Assembly (NCBI RefSeq): GCF_900114535.1
Contig: NZ_FOTK01000017.1
Coordinates: 62,001-126,000, forward strand
Direction: 5' to 3'
From: Methylobacterium pseudosasicola
GTDB lineage: Bacteria; Pseudomonadota; Alphaproteobacteria; Rhizobiales; Beijerinckiaceae
Length of the DNA stretch: 64,000 nucleotides
Below, one piece after another: positions 52,016 through 60,037 of the stretch. Under the pieces are notes generated by a model. The model worked only from the letters and a program-made list of their open reading frames with translations, was not told where the DNA came from and made no database searches. Numbering within the stretch: position 1 is the stretch's first letter; each line of letters starts with the position of its first letter. The position numbers were made by a program, and so were the translations under genes.

Positions 52016-52777
52016 ATGAGCATCTTGAACTTCGTCACTCAGGATCAGCTCGATGAGCTGGACGAGGACCCGCGCGTTGCCTTCATGCAGCTCGCAAACC
52101 TAGCTCAACGCAGCTTGGCCGATCAAACGAAGAACTTTGACCCCGACCATGAGCAGGAATGGCGGGAGATAGAGGATTTACGCCATAGCTTCGTCAACGT
52201 CCTCTTAGCAGCGGCAAAGCGGTTTGAAATAGAGCCGTTTGCTTCGATGGAACTGCCAACCGCAAACAATTTTGACAATAGAAGCTATCGAGATTTCCGT
52301 GACCATCTCGATCACTACATCACGCAGCTTGTGATTGATAACAGCTCGAGGACGCGGCGGCAGTCAGTCGAGGTTCCGCCAAAAACGAAGGATAGTATCC
52401 GGGGTTATATTCAAGAACTTAGGGGCTGTATCGAACAATCCGACATGCCAGATACAAAGCGGGAAGCATTGCTTGATAGGCTTGATGCTTTTCAGGCCGA
52501 GTTAGAGAAACGGCGCGTTAACCTCTTGGCTGTTTCTATGTTGGTATTTGATATTATTGCCGTGCCCGGCGCGGCGTGGGCCTCATACGAGCTGACAAGT
52601 CGTGTTGTGACCAACATCATGCAGACCGTCGCAAAAGCGCGAGCGGAGGAACAAGAAAAGAAGCAACTTGCTCCCCCGGCAGAGTTCAAAGCTCTGTCTC
52701 CGCCGCGTAGGGATTTGCCGTCGCCGCGCCGCCAAGCTGCCAAAAATTACAATTTTGACGACGATATTCCGTTTTAA
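52016..52777 (+). CDS. Hypothetical protein ending in an SSB-type DDDIPF tail
   Basis: 253 residues from ATG 52016 (MSILNFVTQDQLDELDEDP). The body is helical and charged, with KTKDSIRGYIQELRGCIEQS and DTKREALLDRLDAFQAELEKRR, then a hydrophobic segment (NLLAVSMLVFDIIAVPGAAWASYEL, residues ~179-203) that may insert in a membrane or pack internally. A Pro/Arg-rich linker (PPAEFKALSPPRRDLPSPRR) leads to the last residues NYNFDDDIPF. The final six are identical to the tip of E. coli SSB, which recruits repair and replication proteins. There is no OB-fold, so it is not an SSB. Function unknown. Confidence 0.78.
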   Translation: MSILNFVTQDQLDELDEDPRVAFMQLANLAQRSLADQTKNFDPDHEQEWREIEDLRHSFVNVLLAAAKRFEIEPFASMELPTANNFDNRSYRDFRDHLDHYITQLVIDNSSRTRRQSVEVPPKTKDSIRGYIQELRGCIEQSDMPDTKREALLDRLDAFQAELEKRRVNLLAVSMLVFDIIAVPGAAWASYELTSRVVTNIMQTVAKARAEEQEKKQLAPPAEFKALSPPRRDLPSPRRQAAKNYNFDDDIPF

Positions 52778-52805
52778 GCGGAGTATCGTCGCGAAATATC
52801 TGTTC

Positions 52806-53231
52806 CTAAGTTGGCTTTGACTTTTGGAATTCCATCATTGCCAAAACACAGTCTTGCAAGCTGACCTTTGCAGACGGGTAGTGTTCAGCGATCTCCCGAA
52901 GGAGATAGTGGGCACCGGATTTCAGTTCTATGTTTGAGAAATCGGTCTCAGGAACGAGAACGAAAATCATCAGGCCGGCTAGGCCCATTTCCAGAGCATA
53001 GCTCTTGCCACGACGTGACCAGGTCGGCTTCGTCGGCCCGGCTTTTGTTGAAGCCTCCGCTTGTCCCGAACCAGCTGCGGCAGCTTTGGCTTTACGCTTG
53101 GCCTCTACATAATCCTCAAACTTGATGTAGGCGAAACCTATAAACGTGCCTGTAGCGCCTCCGGTCGTAGCCAGGAGGCTGAAGCTTTTTAGCGTAAGGG
53201 GTCCGCTGAGAATTCCGCCATCTGCCGGCAT
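52806..53231 (-). CDS. Small two-helix membrane protein, hypothetical
   Basis: About 141 residues from ATG 53231 (MPADGGILSG); ATG 53255 is an alternative. Hydrophobic segments are FSLLATTGGATGTFIGFAYI and YALEMGLAGLMIFVLVP, separated by a lysine/alanine-rich loop (EAKRKAKAAAAGSGQAEAS). The C-terminal part (HYLLREIAEHYPSAKVSLQDCV) is soluble. It converges on the SSB-tail gene with a 28-bp gap. No family recognised. Confidence 0.6.
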   Translation of the reverse strand: MPADGGILSGPLTLKSFSLLATTGGATGTFIGFAYIKFEDYVEAKRKAKAAAAGSGQAEASTKAGPTKPTWSRRGKSYALEMGLAGLMIFVLVPETDFSNIELKSGAHYLLREIAEHYPSAKVSLQDCVLAMMEFQKSKPT

Positions 53232-53330
53232 GGTCAGTCCTCCGACCTCGACCACATCAACATGGATCTGTGATGCGGGTTCCTAAGCGGACGAATGAGG
53301 AAGGTGCGGCCGCTCGCGCCCTCTCAAAAT

Positions 53331-54452
53331 TCAAGAGTTTTGTCGGGCCGTGGCTTCGGCAGTATGAGCCGCCGGGCCATGCTGGATGCCCTGCCAGCCG
53401 AGCCAGCCGGTATAGAGGCCCACCAGCACGATCAGCACGGCCGAGGCGGAGGGTGCCTGCCGGGCGAAGCTGCTGAACCCGGACCAGCGCGAGGCAACAT
53501 GCTTGATGCTCAGGGCCGCCAGCACGCCCGCTGACACCATCGTTAATGCCAGCCCAATGCTGAAACACACCACCAGCACGAACCCGAGGCTCAGCTGCTT
53601 GAGCTGGATGCAGAGCAACAGCACCGTGATCGCTGCCGGGCACGGGATCAGACCACCGGTCAAGCCGAACATTATGATCTGCCCGGTGGTCACGGTCCGC
53701 CCCGCAAACCGCTTGCGAATGTCGGCCGCGTGAGCGCGGGCGTGGGCGTCGTCCTCGTCGCCCAGGTTCATATGGTCGCGATCGTGGTCATGCTCCGCAA
53801 AGGCGACCTCGTGGACCTCCGCCCCGGCCGGAGCGTTGAGGTGCAGCCGCGCGATGAACGCGTGCGGCTCCGGGATTTCCTCTAGGCTCTCCAGGAACTC
53901 GCCGCCGTTGGCAAAGGCGAACGTCTGCCGGGTGCCGTCTGGACGGATGGTTTCAACGGTCACGGCATTGGTTGCCGGTAACGGTCCGCGCTCGCTGCGC
54001 ACCCGCCAGCGCGGGGGCGCACCGTCCTCGAGCACCTCCAGCGTCAGCAAGCCGGTGCTGGTCGTGATGTGCTGCACCTCGTCATGATGGTGGTCATGGT
54101 GGTGGTACTGCTCGCGCCAGGTCCGCCACGCCATCCAGAGTGCAATGCCGACGATCAGCACCGCCGAGGCGAGCTGGAAATACGGCTCGCTAGCCTGTCC
54201 CAGGTACTCCTGCCCGAAATACTGCCCGCCCAGCGCAATCACCCACACGACCGCCGTGTGTGACAGGGTGGCCGCCAGCCCCAACAAGACCGCCTGCGTG
54301 ACCGTCCCGCGCACCGCGATGATGAACGCCGCCATCATCGTCTTAGAGTGGCCGGGTTCGAGGCCGTGCAGGGCACCAAGCAGGATCGCGGTGGGCACGA
54401 ACAGCCAGGCGTGCGCCGTCCCCTGCTGAAGCAGGTCGGTCAAAGAGGTCAT
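53331..54452 (-). CDS. rcnA: Nickel/cobalt efflux transporter (RcnA/NicO family)
   Basis: 373 residues, membrane. NicO blocks are GALHGLEPGHSKTMMAAFIIAV (the H-x4-GH metal motif), LSHTAVVWVIALGG and GLTGGLIPCPAAITVLLLCIQ. A histidine-rich cytoplasmic loop (HHHDHHHDE, then EHDHDRDHMNLGDEDDAHARAH) is typical of RcnA and binds metal. It exports Ni2+ and/or Co2+. It follows the RcnR-like repressor gene by 14 bp and is surely under its control. Co2+ efflux is worth noting beside a cobalamin locus, but this pair is island cargo. Confidence 0.93.
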   Translation of the reverse strand: MTSLTDLLQQGTAHAWLFVPTAILLGALHGLEPGHSKTMMAAFIIAVRGTVTQAVLLGLAATLSHTAVVWVIALGGQYFGQEYLGQASEPYFQLASAVLIVGIALWMAWRTWREQYHHHDHHHDEVQHITTSTGLLTLEVLEDGAPPRWRVRSERGPLPATNAVTVETIRPDGTRQTFAFANGGEFLESLEEIPEPHAFIARLHLNAPAGAEVHEVAFAEHDHDRDHMNLGDEDDAHARAHAADIRKRFAGRTVTTGQIIMFGLTGGLIPCPAAITVLLLCIQLKQLSLGFVLVVCFSIGLALTMVSAGVLAALSIKHVASRWSGFSSFARQAPSASAVLIVLVGLYTGWLGWQGIQHGPAAHTAEATARQNS

Positions 54453-54466
54453 GGCATCGGCTTTCG

Positions 54467-54745
54467 TTATTTAAGGTAGGTCCGCACCACCTCGATCAGC
54501 TCGGCCGCGCCTTTGGCCCGGTCGGCATCCGGCTCGGCGTCCGGGTTCACGACGTGGTGGCGGATGTGATCTTCCATCAGCTCGGCGGTCAGGCCGTTGA
54601 TGGCGCCGCGCATCGAGGCGACCAGCATCAGCACATCGGTGCAGCCCAGCTCGGCCTCCAAGGCTCGCTCGACGGCTTCCGCCTGGCCTTTGATCCGGCG
54701 CACCCGCGCCAGCAGCTTGGTCTTGTCCTTGATCGTATGGGCCAT
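54467..54745 (-). CDS. rcnR: Metal-sensing repressor, RcnR/FrmR (CsoR) family
   Basis: 92 residues from ATG 54745. All-helical CsoR/RcnR fold: TKLLARVRRIKGQAEAVERALE, then CTDVLMLVASMRGAINGLTAELMEDHIRHHV. The Cys and following His residues (EDHIRHHV) fit a metal site. RcnR binds Ni/Co and releases operator DNA so that rcnA is expressed. A G-tract palindrome lies 28 bp upstream. FrmR (formaldehyde) members look similar, but the adjacent rcnA decides for a metal role. Confidence 0.9.
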   Translation of the reverse strand: MAHTIKDKTKLLARVRRIKGQAEAVERALEAELGCTDVLMLVASMRGAINGLTAELMEDHIRHHVVNPDAEPDADRAKGAAELIEVVRTYLK

Positions 54746-54772
54746 GAGCGGCTTTCCCTTAGGAGAAGATAT

Positions 54773-54789
54773 ATAGGGGGGTACCCTAT
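54773..54789. promoter_or_regulatory. Putative RcnR operator
   Basis: The sequence ataggg-gggta-ccctat is an inverted repeat with a six-G run. RcnR/CsoR-type repressors recognise G/C-tracts flanked by short AT inverted repeats. It sits between the rcnR start and the divergent DUF1289 gene, so it could control both directions. Confidence 0.68.
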
Positions 54790-54836
54790 CGGTTGTCGAG
54801 CAAAAATTGCACGACCGGGGCAGGGAGGCCCCTACC

Positions 54837-55043
54837 ATGAAGAAGGATGACCCCTGCATCGGGGTGTGTGAGTGGGACGGTAAGACCGGCTGGTGTCTGG
54901 GCTGCGGGCGGACGATCCCGGAGATTAAGACGTGGCGAAAGCTCACGCCCTACCGGCGCATCGCGCTCCTGCGCGAGCTGCCACGCAGGGTTCAGCAACT
55001 AAGCAAGCAGCCAGTGGAAGAACCGACCTCAGCTGCACGATAG
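54837..55043 (+). CDS. DUF1289 small cysteine-rich protein
   Basis: 68 residues. ATG 54837 has GGGAGG eight bases upstream. It begins with the family signature DPCIGVCEWDGKTGWCLGCGRTIPEI: four cysteines that probably bind a metal or Fe-S cluster. WRKLTPYRRIALLRELPRR follows. Function is unknown. It is divergent from rcnR across the putative operator, so it may respond to nickel or cobalt. Confidence 0.82.
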   Translation: MKKDDPCIGVCEWDGKTGWCLGCGRTIPEIKTWRKLTPYRRIALLRELPRRVQQLSKQPVEEPTSAAR

Positions 55044-55192
55044 AAGCCTACATCAATCGCAAGTTTCAGGCGTAGTTTATATGGGCCTAGCTGCAAAGGA
55101 TTGCTGCCGCCCAGACGAACTCGGCTGGGCGGCGCATACATGCCTTTTCATTAAGAGACGGTAGAGACAAGCCTTGCCTCTGTGCTCATGAC

Positions 55193-55477
55193 TTACTGTA
55201 CAGAATCGATTTCGGTGCCTGATTTCGGAGTTTGGCTCTTCTTTGCGCTAGCCCACCGTGACTTCGAACCAAGTTCACTCGTGGGACAAAGTGTATAACT
55301 ACTGCAGGGAGGATTTTCGGGGGTAGTTGAAGTGTGTTTGTGCTTCAAGGTTGCAGGCGGGGATCCTTGGCAGTCGCTATGACAGCTATTGTTGACAGGA
55401 TGGGCGCCTGACCATCCAGGATACGCCAGTATTGCGGCGCTAATGACAGCTCCACGCAAGGCGATTTTCAACGTCAT
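55193..55477 (-). CDS. Small secreted protein of unknown function
   Basis: 94 residues. AGGAGG five bases before ATG 55477 is near-ideal. The N-terminus is a signal peptide (LKIALRGAVISAAILAYPGWSGA, likely cut before HPVNNS). The mature part has four Cys (NSCHSDCQG, PPCSSYTLCP) and is Ser/Thr/Lys-rich. I recognise no family. It is 68 bp downstream of another secreted-protein gene on the same strand. Confidence 0.55.
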   Translation of the reverse strand: MTLKIALRGAVISAAILAYPGWSGAHPVNNSCHSDCQGSPPATLKHKHTSTTPENPPCSSYTLCPTSELGSKSRWASAKKSQTPKSGTEIDSVQ

Positions 55478-55545
55478 GGCGACCTCCTGAGTTGCGCGAC
55501 ATGCTCTGTAAAAATTTGCGGCTTAGACTGGCCCTGGCATTAATC

Positions 55546-56184
55546 CTAAAAGTCGCGATCTCTTTCCCATTTGGCGGGCGGCTTAAAGAACGTAACGAAG
55601 CGGGTGACCCGATCTTTGTCGTGGCTCCAATTCATAAAATTAGTACAATGTAGTTTTGAGCTAGCTGACTGCGTGGTTGCAGGCCTGTCTTCGAATTTAC
55701 TATACCCAATTGGGCAATCTCTTCCTGCCTCACATCTCGCGAGATTGTCTTTGTTGTCACCTGCCCAGAGCGAGTAGCCTATGATCTCTGACTCAAGAGG
55801 AACGATGTTGCACAGCAGCTGACAATTAGCTGTATCGGTCTTTCCTCCGTTCAGAACCTTACCGACCTCTCCATGGATCGGGTCTGCAGCCTTCCGGAAA
55901 GCGTCCGTATTGGTGAGTTCGCGGAGGGCCCCAGCAAAATCTTTCATTGTGGCCTTCTCGACTCCGTCGATTGCTTTTCCTAAGTCACCAGCAGTACCGA
56001 CATTGCAGGTTGGCCTAGCAGTATATGTATATCGTCCATGTCCAACGTCATCGTTGTTGACGACGGCAAATTCTCCTGGTGCGCAGTTCTTGCATCCGGA
56101 TCCATTGCCGACGACCTCAGCGTTTAGATCGGCTGTTGATGAGGCAAGGAGTGCAAAGGCCGATAAAATCAGTAAATTTCGCAT
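55546..56184 (-). CDS. Secreted cysteine-rich protein of unknown function
   Basis: 212 residues from ATG 56184, with GAGGGG five bases upstream. A signal peptide (RNLLILSAFALLASSTADLNA) is followed by a mature domain with eight or more Cys, including GCKNCAPGEF and CQLLCNIVP, and the phrase SEIIGYSLWAGDN. No recognised family. Composition is AT-richer than in the chromosome. It may share a transcript with the downstream secreted-protein gene. Confidence 0.65.
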   Translation of the reverse strand: MRNLLILSAFALLASSTADLNAEVVGNGSGCKNCAPGEFAVVNNDDVGHGRYTYTARPTCNVGTAGDLGKAIDGVEKATMKDFAGALRELTNTDAFRKAADPIHGEVGKVLNGGKTDTANCQLLCNIVPLESEIIGYSLWAGDNKDNLARCEAGRDCPIGYSKFEDRPATTQSASSKLHCTNFMNWSHDKDRVTRFVTFFKPPAKWERDRDF

Positions 56185-56280
56185 GATGACCCCTCGTCGA
56201 TACCGACAAAAGACGGAGCGAATCACATCGATATTGCCATAGTCAGGACCGAATGCAATCGATGAACCTCGGTCACAATG

Positions 56281-56365
56281 TGTCCAGAAAACGACCGTTT
56301 TCCCGACGATGCTAAAGGGCCAGTCACAAACCGCCCGAAACGGCCCTGTTTCTGTCGGAAAAACG
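56281..56365. promoter_or_regulatory. Putative res site of the adjacent serine recombinase
   Basis: A dyad at 56282-56307 (gtc..gaaaacg-ac-cgttttc..gac) is followed by another copy of the same half-site at 56353-56365 (tgtcggaaaaacg). Three copies of a TGTCnnnAAAACG-like motif within 85 bp just upstream of the resolvase gene fit a resolvase-binding res arrangement. Confidence 0.55.
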
Positions 56366-56414
56366 TGTCGGCTTTTCTATTGCCGGATAAACGCTGATTT
56401 GGCATCATCCCGAC

Positions 56415-56996
56415 ATGTTCATCGGATATGCCCGCGTCTCCACCCTCGATCAGAACCTCGACCTCCAGCGTGACGCCCTGACCAAAGCCGGGTGCGAGCG
56501 TCTGTTCGAGGAGAAGAAGTCCGGCAAGGCCGGGACCAAGCGACCGGAGTTCGAGGCGGCGCTCGCCTACCTCCGACCCGAGGACGTGCTCGTGGTGTGG
56601 AAGCTCGACCGGCTCGGCCGTTCACTCGTCGAGATGATGCGCACCATTGACGGGCTGCGGGTGAAGGACGTGCACTTCCGCTCGCTCACCGAACAGTTCG
56701 ACAGCGCTACCGCCCACGGCCGCTTCGCCCTGCAGATGCACGGGGCTATGGCCGAGTACTTCCTCGACCTCAACCGCGAGCGCACGATGGAGGGGCTGAA
56801 GGCAGCGCTCGCCCGGGGTCGCAAGGGCGGCCGGCCCAAGAAGCTGACTGAGGACGACATCGCGGTCGGCCGTGCCTTGCTCGCGGCCGGCACGATCAGC
56901 GTGGCCGACATTGCCAAGCGGCTCGGGGTCAATCGGGACACGTTCTATACCTACTTCCCCCGGGCGCGGGCTAACAGCACCGCGGCCAAGGGCTGA
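56415..56996 (+). CDS. Serine recombinase (resolvase/invertase)
   Basis: 193 residues. The catalytic Ser lies in MFIGYARVSTLDQNLDLQRDAL. LVVWKLDRLGRS contains the conserved Arg residues, and ALQMHGAMAEYFLDLNRERT is the long helix. The C-terminal helix-turn-helix (SVADIAKRLGVNRDTFYTYFPR) binds the site. It is of the Tn3-resolvase/Hin size class. With the repeated motif upstream and RepA nearby, multimer resolution of a former plasmid or resolution of a Tn3-type cointegrate is likely. No transposase is in view. Confidence 0.93.
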   Translation: MFIGYARVSTLDQNLDLQRDALTKAGCERLFEEKKSGKAGTKRPEFEAALAYLRPEDVLVVWKLDRLGRSLVEMMRTIDGLRVKDVHFRSLTEQFDSATAHGRFALQMHGAMAEYFLDLNRERTMEGLKAALARGRKGGRPKKLTEDDIAVGRALLAAGTISVADIAKRLGVNRDTFYTYFPRARANSTAAKG

Positions 56997-57137
56997 GTTC
57001 GTACGTGGATCGGTGTGGCCTCGGTGCGCTGCCCATACCGACGTACTTTCCATAGGGACGGAGGTCGCACACCGCTGCGCACGGTCGTCCATCCGAGAGG
57101 TGCCCGTTCGTGATCTGAGGAAGATCGCCGGAGCGAC

Positions 57138-57605
57138 ATGTCGATCAGCCGACGCCAACTCGCGGTCTCGTTGCTTGCAGCCCATCACATCGCCGACCGC
57201 GGCGTAATCGCGGCCTTCGTCGCCGACCCGGCGACACAAGCGGCGCCCAACCCTTTCGCTGAGACGAGCGCTGGAGCCGTGCGCCAAGTTTGGCGACAGC
57301 GCGCCGCGGAATTCCAGTCGTTCAATATCGAGGCGGTGGGGGTGCCCTGCCTGCTGCGGGCTTTGTCTGGGATGGGGGTTGGCGAGGTGCTGGTACAGGA
57401 GATCCTGCGGGCCGGTCCCCACACTGCGAACGTGTTTCACGGTGGCGATGGCTGCCGGATCGTAGGGGCCGTGCTTTACGGCAAGCCCGGGACTGGTCTG
57501 CCGACAATCCCAATGAACAAATCTATGCGTGCCGCTTTCAGCTCGCGGTCACGCGCTCGCCGGCCAACGGAGCAATTTGATTTGTTCGCCCCGGTCGAAG
57601 CCTGA
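57138..57605 (+). CDS. Hypothetical protein with C-terminal QFDLF motif
   Basis: 155 residues. ATG 57138 follows GGAG closely. The first ~125 residues (HHIADRGVIAAFVADPATQA, SFNIEAVGVPCLLRALSGMG, GGDGCRIVGAVLYGKP) are not a family I know. The tail RRPTEQFDLFAPVEA contains QFDLF, close to the beta-clamp-binding consensus QL(S/D)LF. It lies between the recombinase and the HNH gene on the same strand. Confidence 0.6.
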   Translation: MSISRRQLAVSLLAAHHIADRGVIAAFVADPATQAAPNPFAETSAGAVRQVWRQRAAEFQSFNIEAVGVPCLLRALSGMGVGEVLVQEILRAGPHTANVFHGGDGCRIVGAVLYGKPGTGLPTIPMNKSMRAAFSSRSRARRPTEQFDLFAPVEA

Positions 57606-57681
57606 CGGTTTTCTACCCCACCTTCTGCCGTGCAGGCTCACAGGTGCCGATCGACGGCGCCGTGGGTAAGGACCGACCCTG

Positions 57682-58110
57682 ATGCCGATCCGGCGCGAGC
57701 ATCGCTTCTTCTATCAGATCGACTGGCGTGAGCTGTCGATCACGATCCGCTTTGGCCGGGCCGGAGGGTGGTGCGAACGCTGCCGGCGCCCACACGGGCA
57801 AAAGATCTATCACCTCGGCGATGGGCGATGGTGGGACCGCGAGGTGTGCGCTTGGCGCGATGGCGACGGCGAGATCCTGCGCGTCCAGCCCACAGTCGAG
57901 GATCTCGGCCCTATCGCTGAGACCCGTGTGGTGCTGGCCACGGCGCACCGCGATCATGACACGAGCAATAACGCGGATGCCAACCTCGCGGCGTTTTGCC
58001 AGCGCTGCCACATGCTGCACGACCGGCCTGAGCATCGACGCCGTCGATGGCGAACGCTGTTCCGTCGCAAGGCGCTGGGCGATCTGCTTCGAGGATGCTA
58101 TCGGGCCTGA
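57682..58110 (+). CDS. HNH-type endonuclease-like protein
   Basis: 142 residues; AAGGA precedes the ATG. A zinc-binding CERC pair appears near residue 31. The HNH-like core is TAHRDHDTSNNADANLAAFCQRCHMLHDRPEHR (here cited by its elements AHRDHD, N-x6-L, FCQRCHMLHD), with a second Cys pair. HNH domains cut DNA with a beta-beta-alpha-metal site. The protein carries only this domain plus a W/R-rich N-terminus, so it could be a mobile-element accessory nuclease or a restriction-type enzyme. Confidence 0.75.
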   Translation: MPIRREHRFFYQIDWRELSITIRFGRAGGWCERCRRPHGQKIYHLGDGRWWDREVCAWRDGDGEILRVQPTVEDLGPIAETRVVLATAHRDHDTSNNADANLAAFCQRCHMLHDRPEHRRRRWRTLFRRKALGDLLRGCYRA

Positions 58111-58362
58111 GTACAGCTTTTAGAGCCAAAATATTCTGGCTGTATTCGTACGAAGCCAAAACTTCGAAGGGACACAACCGCCCATTTGAGTTTTTATCTA
58201 TCTCGCTCAGAGCTTTAGGTGATAGCAGGTATTGCTGAAGATCAGCTCAGCTCCAAACGCTCGATAGCAGTAGTTAGCTTATGGCCCGGCCCCTCGCTGG
58301 GACGCATCGCATAGGCCCGGCATGTCGCCGACGGCCGCGTCCCCTGATGTGGGGATCGTTGA

Positions 58363-59961
58363 ATGTTTGAGACGTGTGACACCCAGCTCTGGGATGGGGT
58401 AATCGCCAACGTCTACGACATCGAAGGGTTCGACCTCGATGTTCCTGGTCTCGATCTTGATGCTGATGACAAGATCGAAGAGCGGCGTGACCGAGCGTTG
58501 ACCTTCGTGCGTCGGTTAAGCCGGGCGCAGATGGAACACCTCGGCCTCCTTACCGGGGATGCCAAGCGTGACGAAGCGCGCGCTGGCATCCTCGCCGCGG
58601 GGGTCATCGCCCATCAGGAGGGGCGGCGGGTCTCGGTTTCGTTCCGCAGCAACCACTACTCCGGACGCGCTCGCTACGCCGGGTCAGCTTACACCTACCG
58701 GATCGTCCCCGATCTCGTCGAGGAGCTGGCGGAGGCGGGGTGGATCGAACTCGACAAGGCTCCCGTCGGCCGAAACAAGGCCAAGGGGCGTCAATCCACC
58801 TACACGGTCACCGAGAGGACTCTGGCTGCGCTTGGCGACAATCCCGTGTTCGAGCTGCACCTGAACGACCCGATCCGGATGCGCGGTGCCGACAAGCGTC
58901 TCGTCCCCTATGAGGATACCGACTTCACCCGCGAGCGCCGCGATCAGCTCATCCGCGTCAACAAGATGCTCGCGTCGATCGATATCGGCACGCGCAACCC
59001 GGACATCGTGAGACTGCCGGACCATCGCTGGCGTCTGCCCGGTCTTTGCTCCGACGGCCGTGGTGGCTTCAGGCCCCGCCACGTACGTTCCGACGCGCGG
59101 GCCGTGCACGTCGTGCACAACAACGAGGACTGGGACCAGAACGGGCGGATGACCGGCCTGTTCATCCAGCAGCTGCCTAAGGCCGAGCGCGAGCTGATCA
59201 CCATCGCCGGCGAACCGGTAGTGTTGCTCGACTATGCCTGTTCGCACCTCGTCCTCGCCTACGCGCGAGTGGGGCTGAAGCTCGAAGGGGACGCGTACGC
59301 GATCCCCGGTTGGGAGGGTGAGCGCAAGTTCGTGAAGCGCGCCACCGTCACCGCCATCAACTGCGCGAAGAAGACCCGCAGGAAGGGGCGACAGCAGGCC
59401 GTGAATGCCATCGCACACGATCTGGCCGTACGGGACGCCAAGGCTGGGGCAGTTGGGGTTGAGAAAGCTATGGAACAGAAGGCGGGGGAGATCCGGCCGA
59501 GCAAGGCCCATCGGCAGAAGGCACATGCCGTGCTCAAAGCGATAGAGAAGCGTCACGCGTCGATCAGAGAGTCGTTCTATTCGGGTATAGGCCTACGCTT
59601 CATGCGGACCGAGGCGGACGTGATGCTCGCCGTGATGCTGGCGGCCATCGACAAGGGCATCCCCCTGCTGCCGGTGTACGACGAGTTCGTGGTTCGGGTT
59701 AGTGACGCCGAAGAGGTGTATAAGCTGATGGTGGCACACTGGCGCGCGGAGGTGGGGTTCGAGCCGATGATCGATCGGCCATCGCCAGTTGCCCAGATCC
59801 AGGAGACGGCGGCGTTATCACAAAACGGGAACACTCCCGTCTATTCGTATGTTGGCTCGTGTCTGCATTCTATGCTCCCCGCTTCCCCGTCGTCCGCGGT
59901 TCCGCTGGCTCCGCGCTCTCCTGGCCTGGCTCCCCCCATCTTCACCCCCGGAATTCTTTGA
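58363..59961 (+). CDS. Large island protein with winged-helix and polymerase-like motifs
   Basis: 532 residues. Residues ~85-165 look like a winged helix (AYTYRIVPDLVEELAEAGW, KGRQSTYTVTERTL). The conserved core has GRMTGLFIQQLPKAERELIT and EPVVLLDYACSHLVLAYARV (Asp290), then KFVKRATVTAINCAKKTRRK (Lys325/Arg326), and finally GLRFMRTEADVMLAVML with LLPVYDEFVVRV (Asp440-Glu441). The order Asp / Lys-Arg helix / Asp-Glu resembles motifs A, B and C of family A-type polymerases. I recall relatives in alphaproteobacterial plasmids and phages without function. The C-terminal ~45 residues are Pro/Ser-rich. It is 76 bp from the convergent repA. Confidence 0.7.
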   Translation: MFETCDTQLWDGVIANVYDIEGFDLDVPGLDLDADDKIEERRDRALTFVRRLSRAQMEHLGLLTGDAKRDEARAGILAAGVIAHQEGRRVSVSFRSNHYSGRARYAGSAYTYRIVPDLVEELAEAGWIELDKAPVGRNKAKGRQSTYTVTERTLAALGDNPVFELHLNDPIRMRGADKRLVPYEDTDFTRERRDQLIRVNKMLASIDIGTRNPDIVRLPDHRWRLPGLCSDGRGGFRPRHVRSDARAVHVVHNNEDWDQNGRMTGLFIQQLPKAERELITIAGEPVVLLDYACSHLVLAYARVGLKLEGDAYAIPGWEGERKFVKRATVTAINCAKKTRRKGRQQAVNAIAHDLAVRDAKAGAVGVEKAMEQKAGEIRPSKAHRQKAHAVLKAIEKRHASIRESFYSGIGLRFMRTEADVMLAVMLAAIDKGIPLLPVYDEFVVRVSDAEEVYKLMVAHWRAEVGFEPMIDRPSPVAQIQETAALSQNGNTPVYSYVGSCLHSMLPASPSSAVPLAPRSPGLAPPIFTPGIL

Positions 59962-60037
59962 CTTTGAATGGGCCGCCTCACCCCCGGTGACCGGTTCTCC
60001 CCCGGGTGGATTTCTGAGGTACATGACGCCGGTGACC

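Noticed and set aside
57690-58177. Other frames over the HNH gene (57728-58123 plus, 57613-58035 minus)
   Set aside because: Shadows; only the 57682 frame has the paired cysteines and HNH residues in order.
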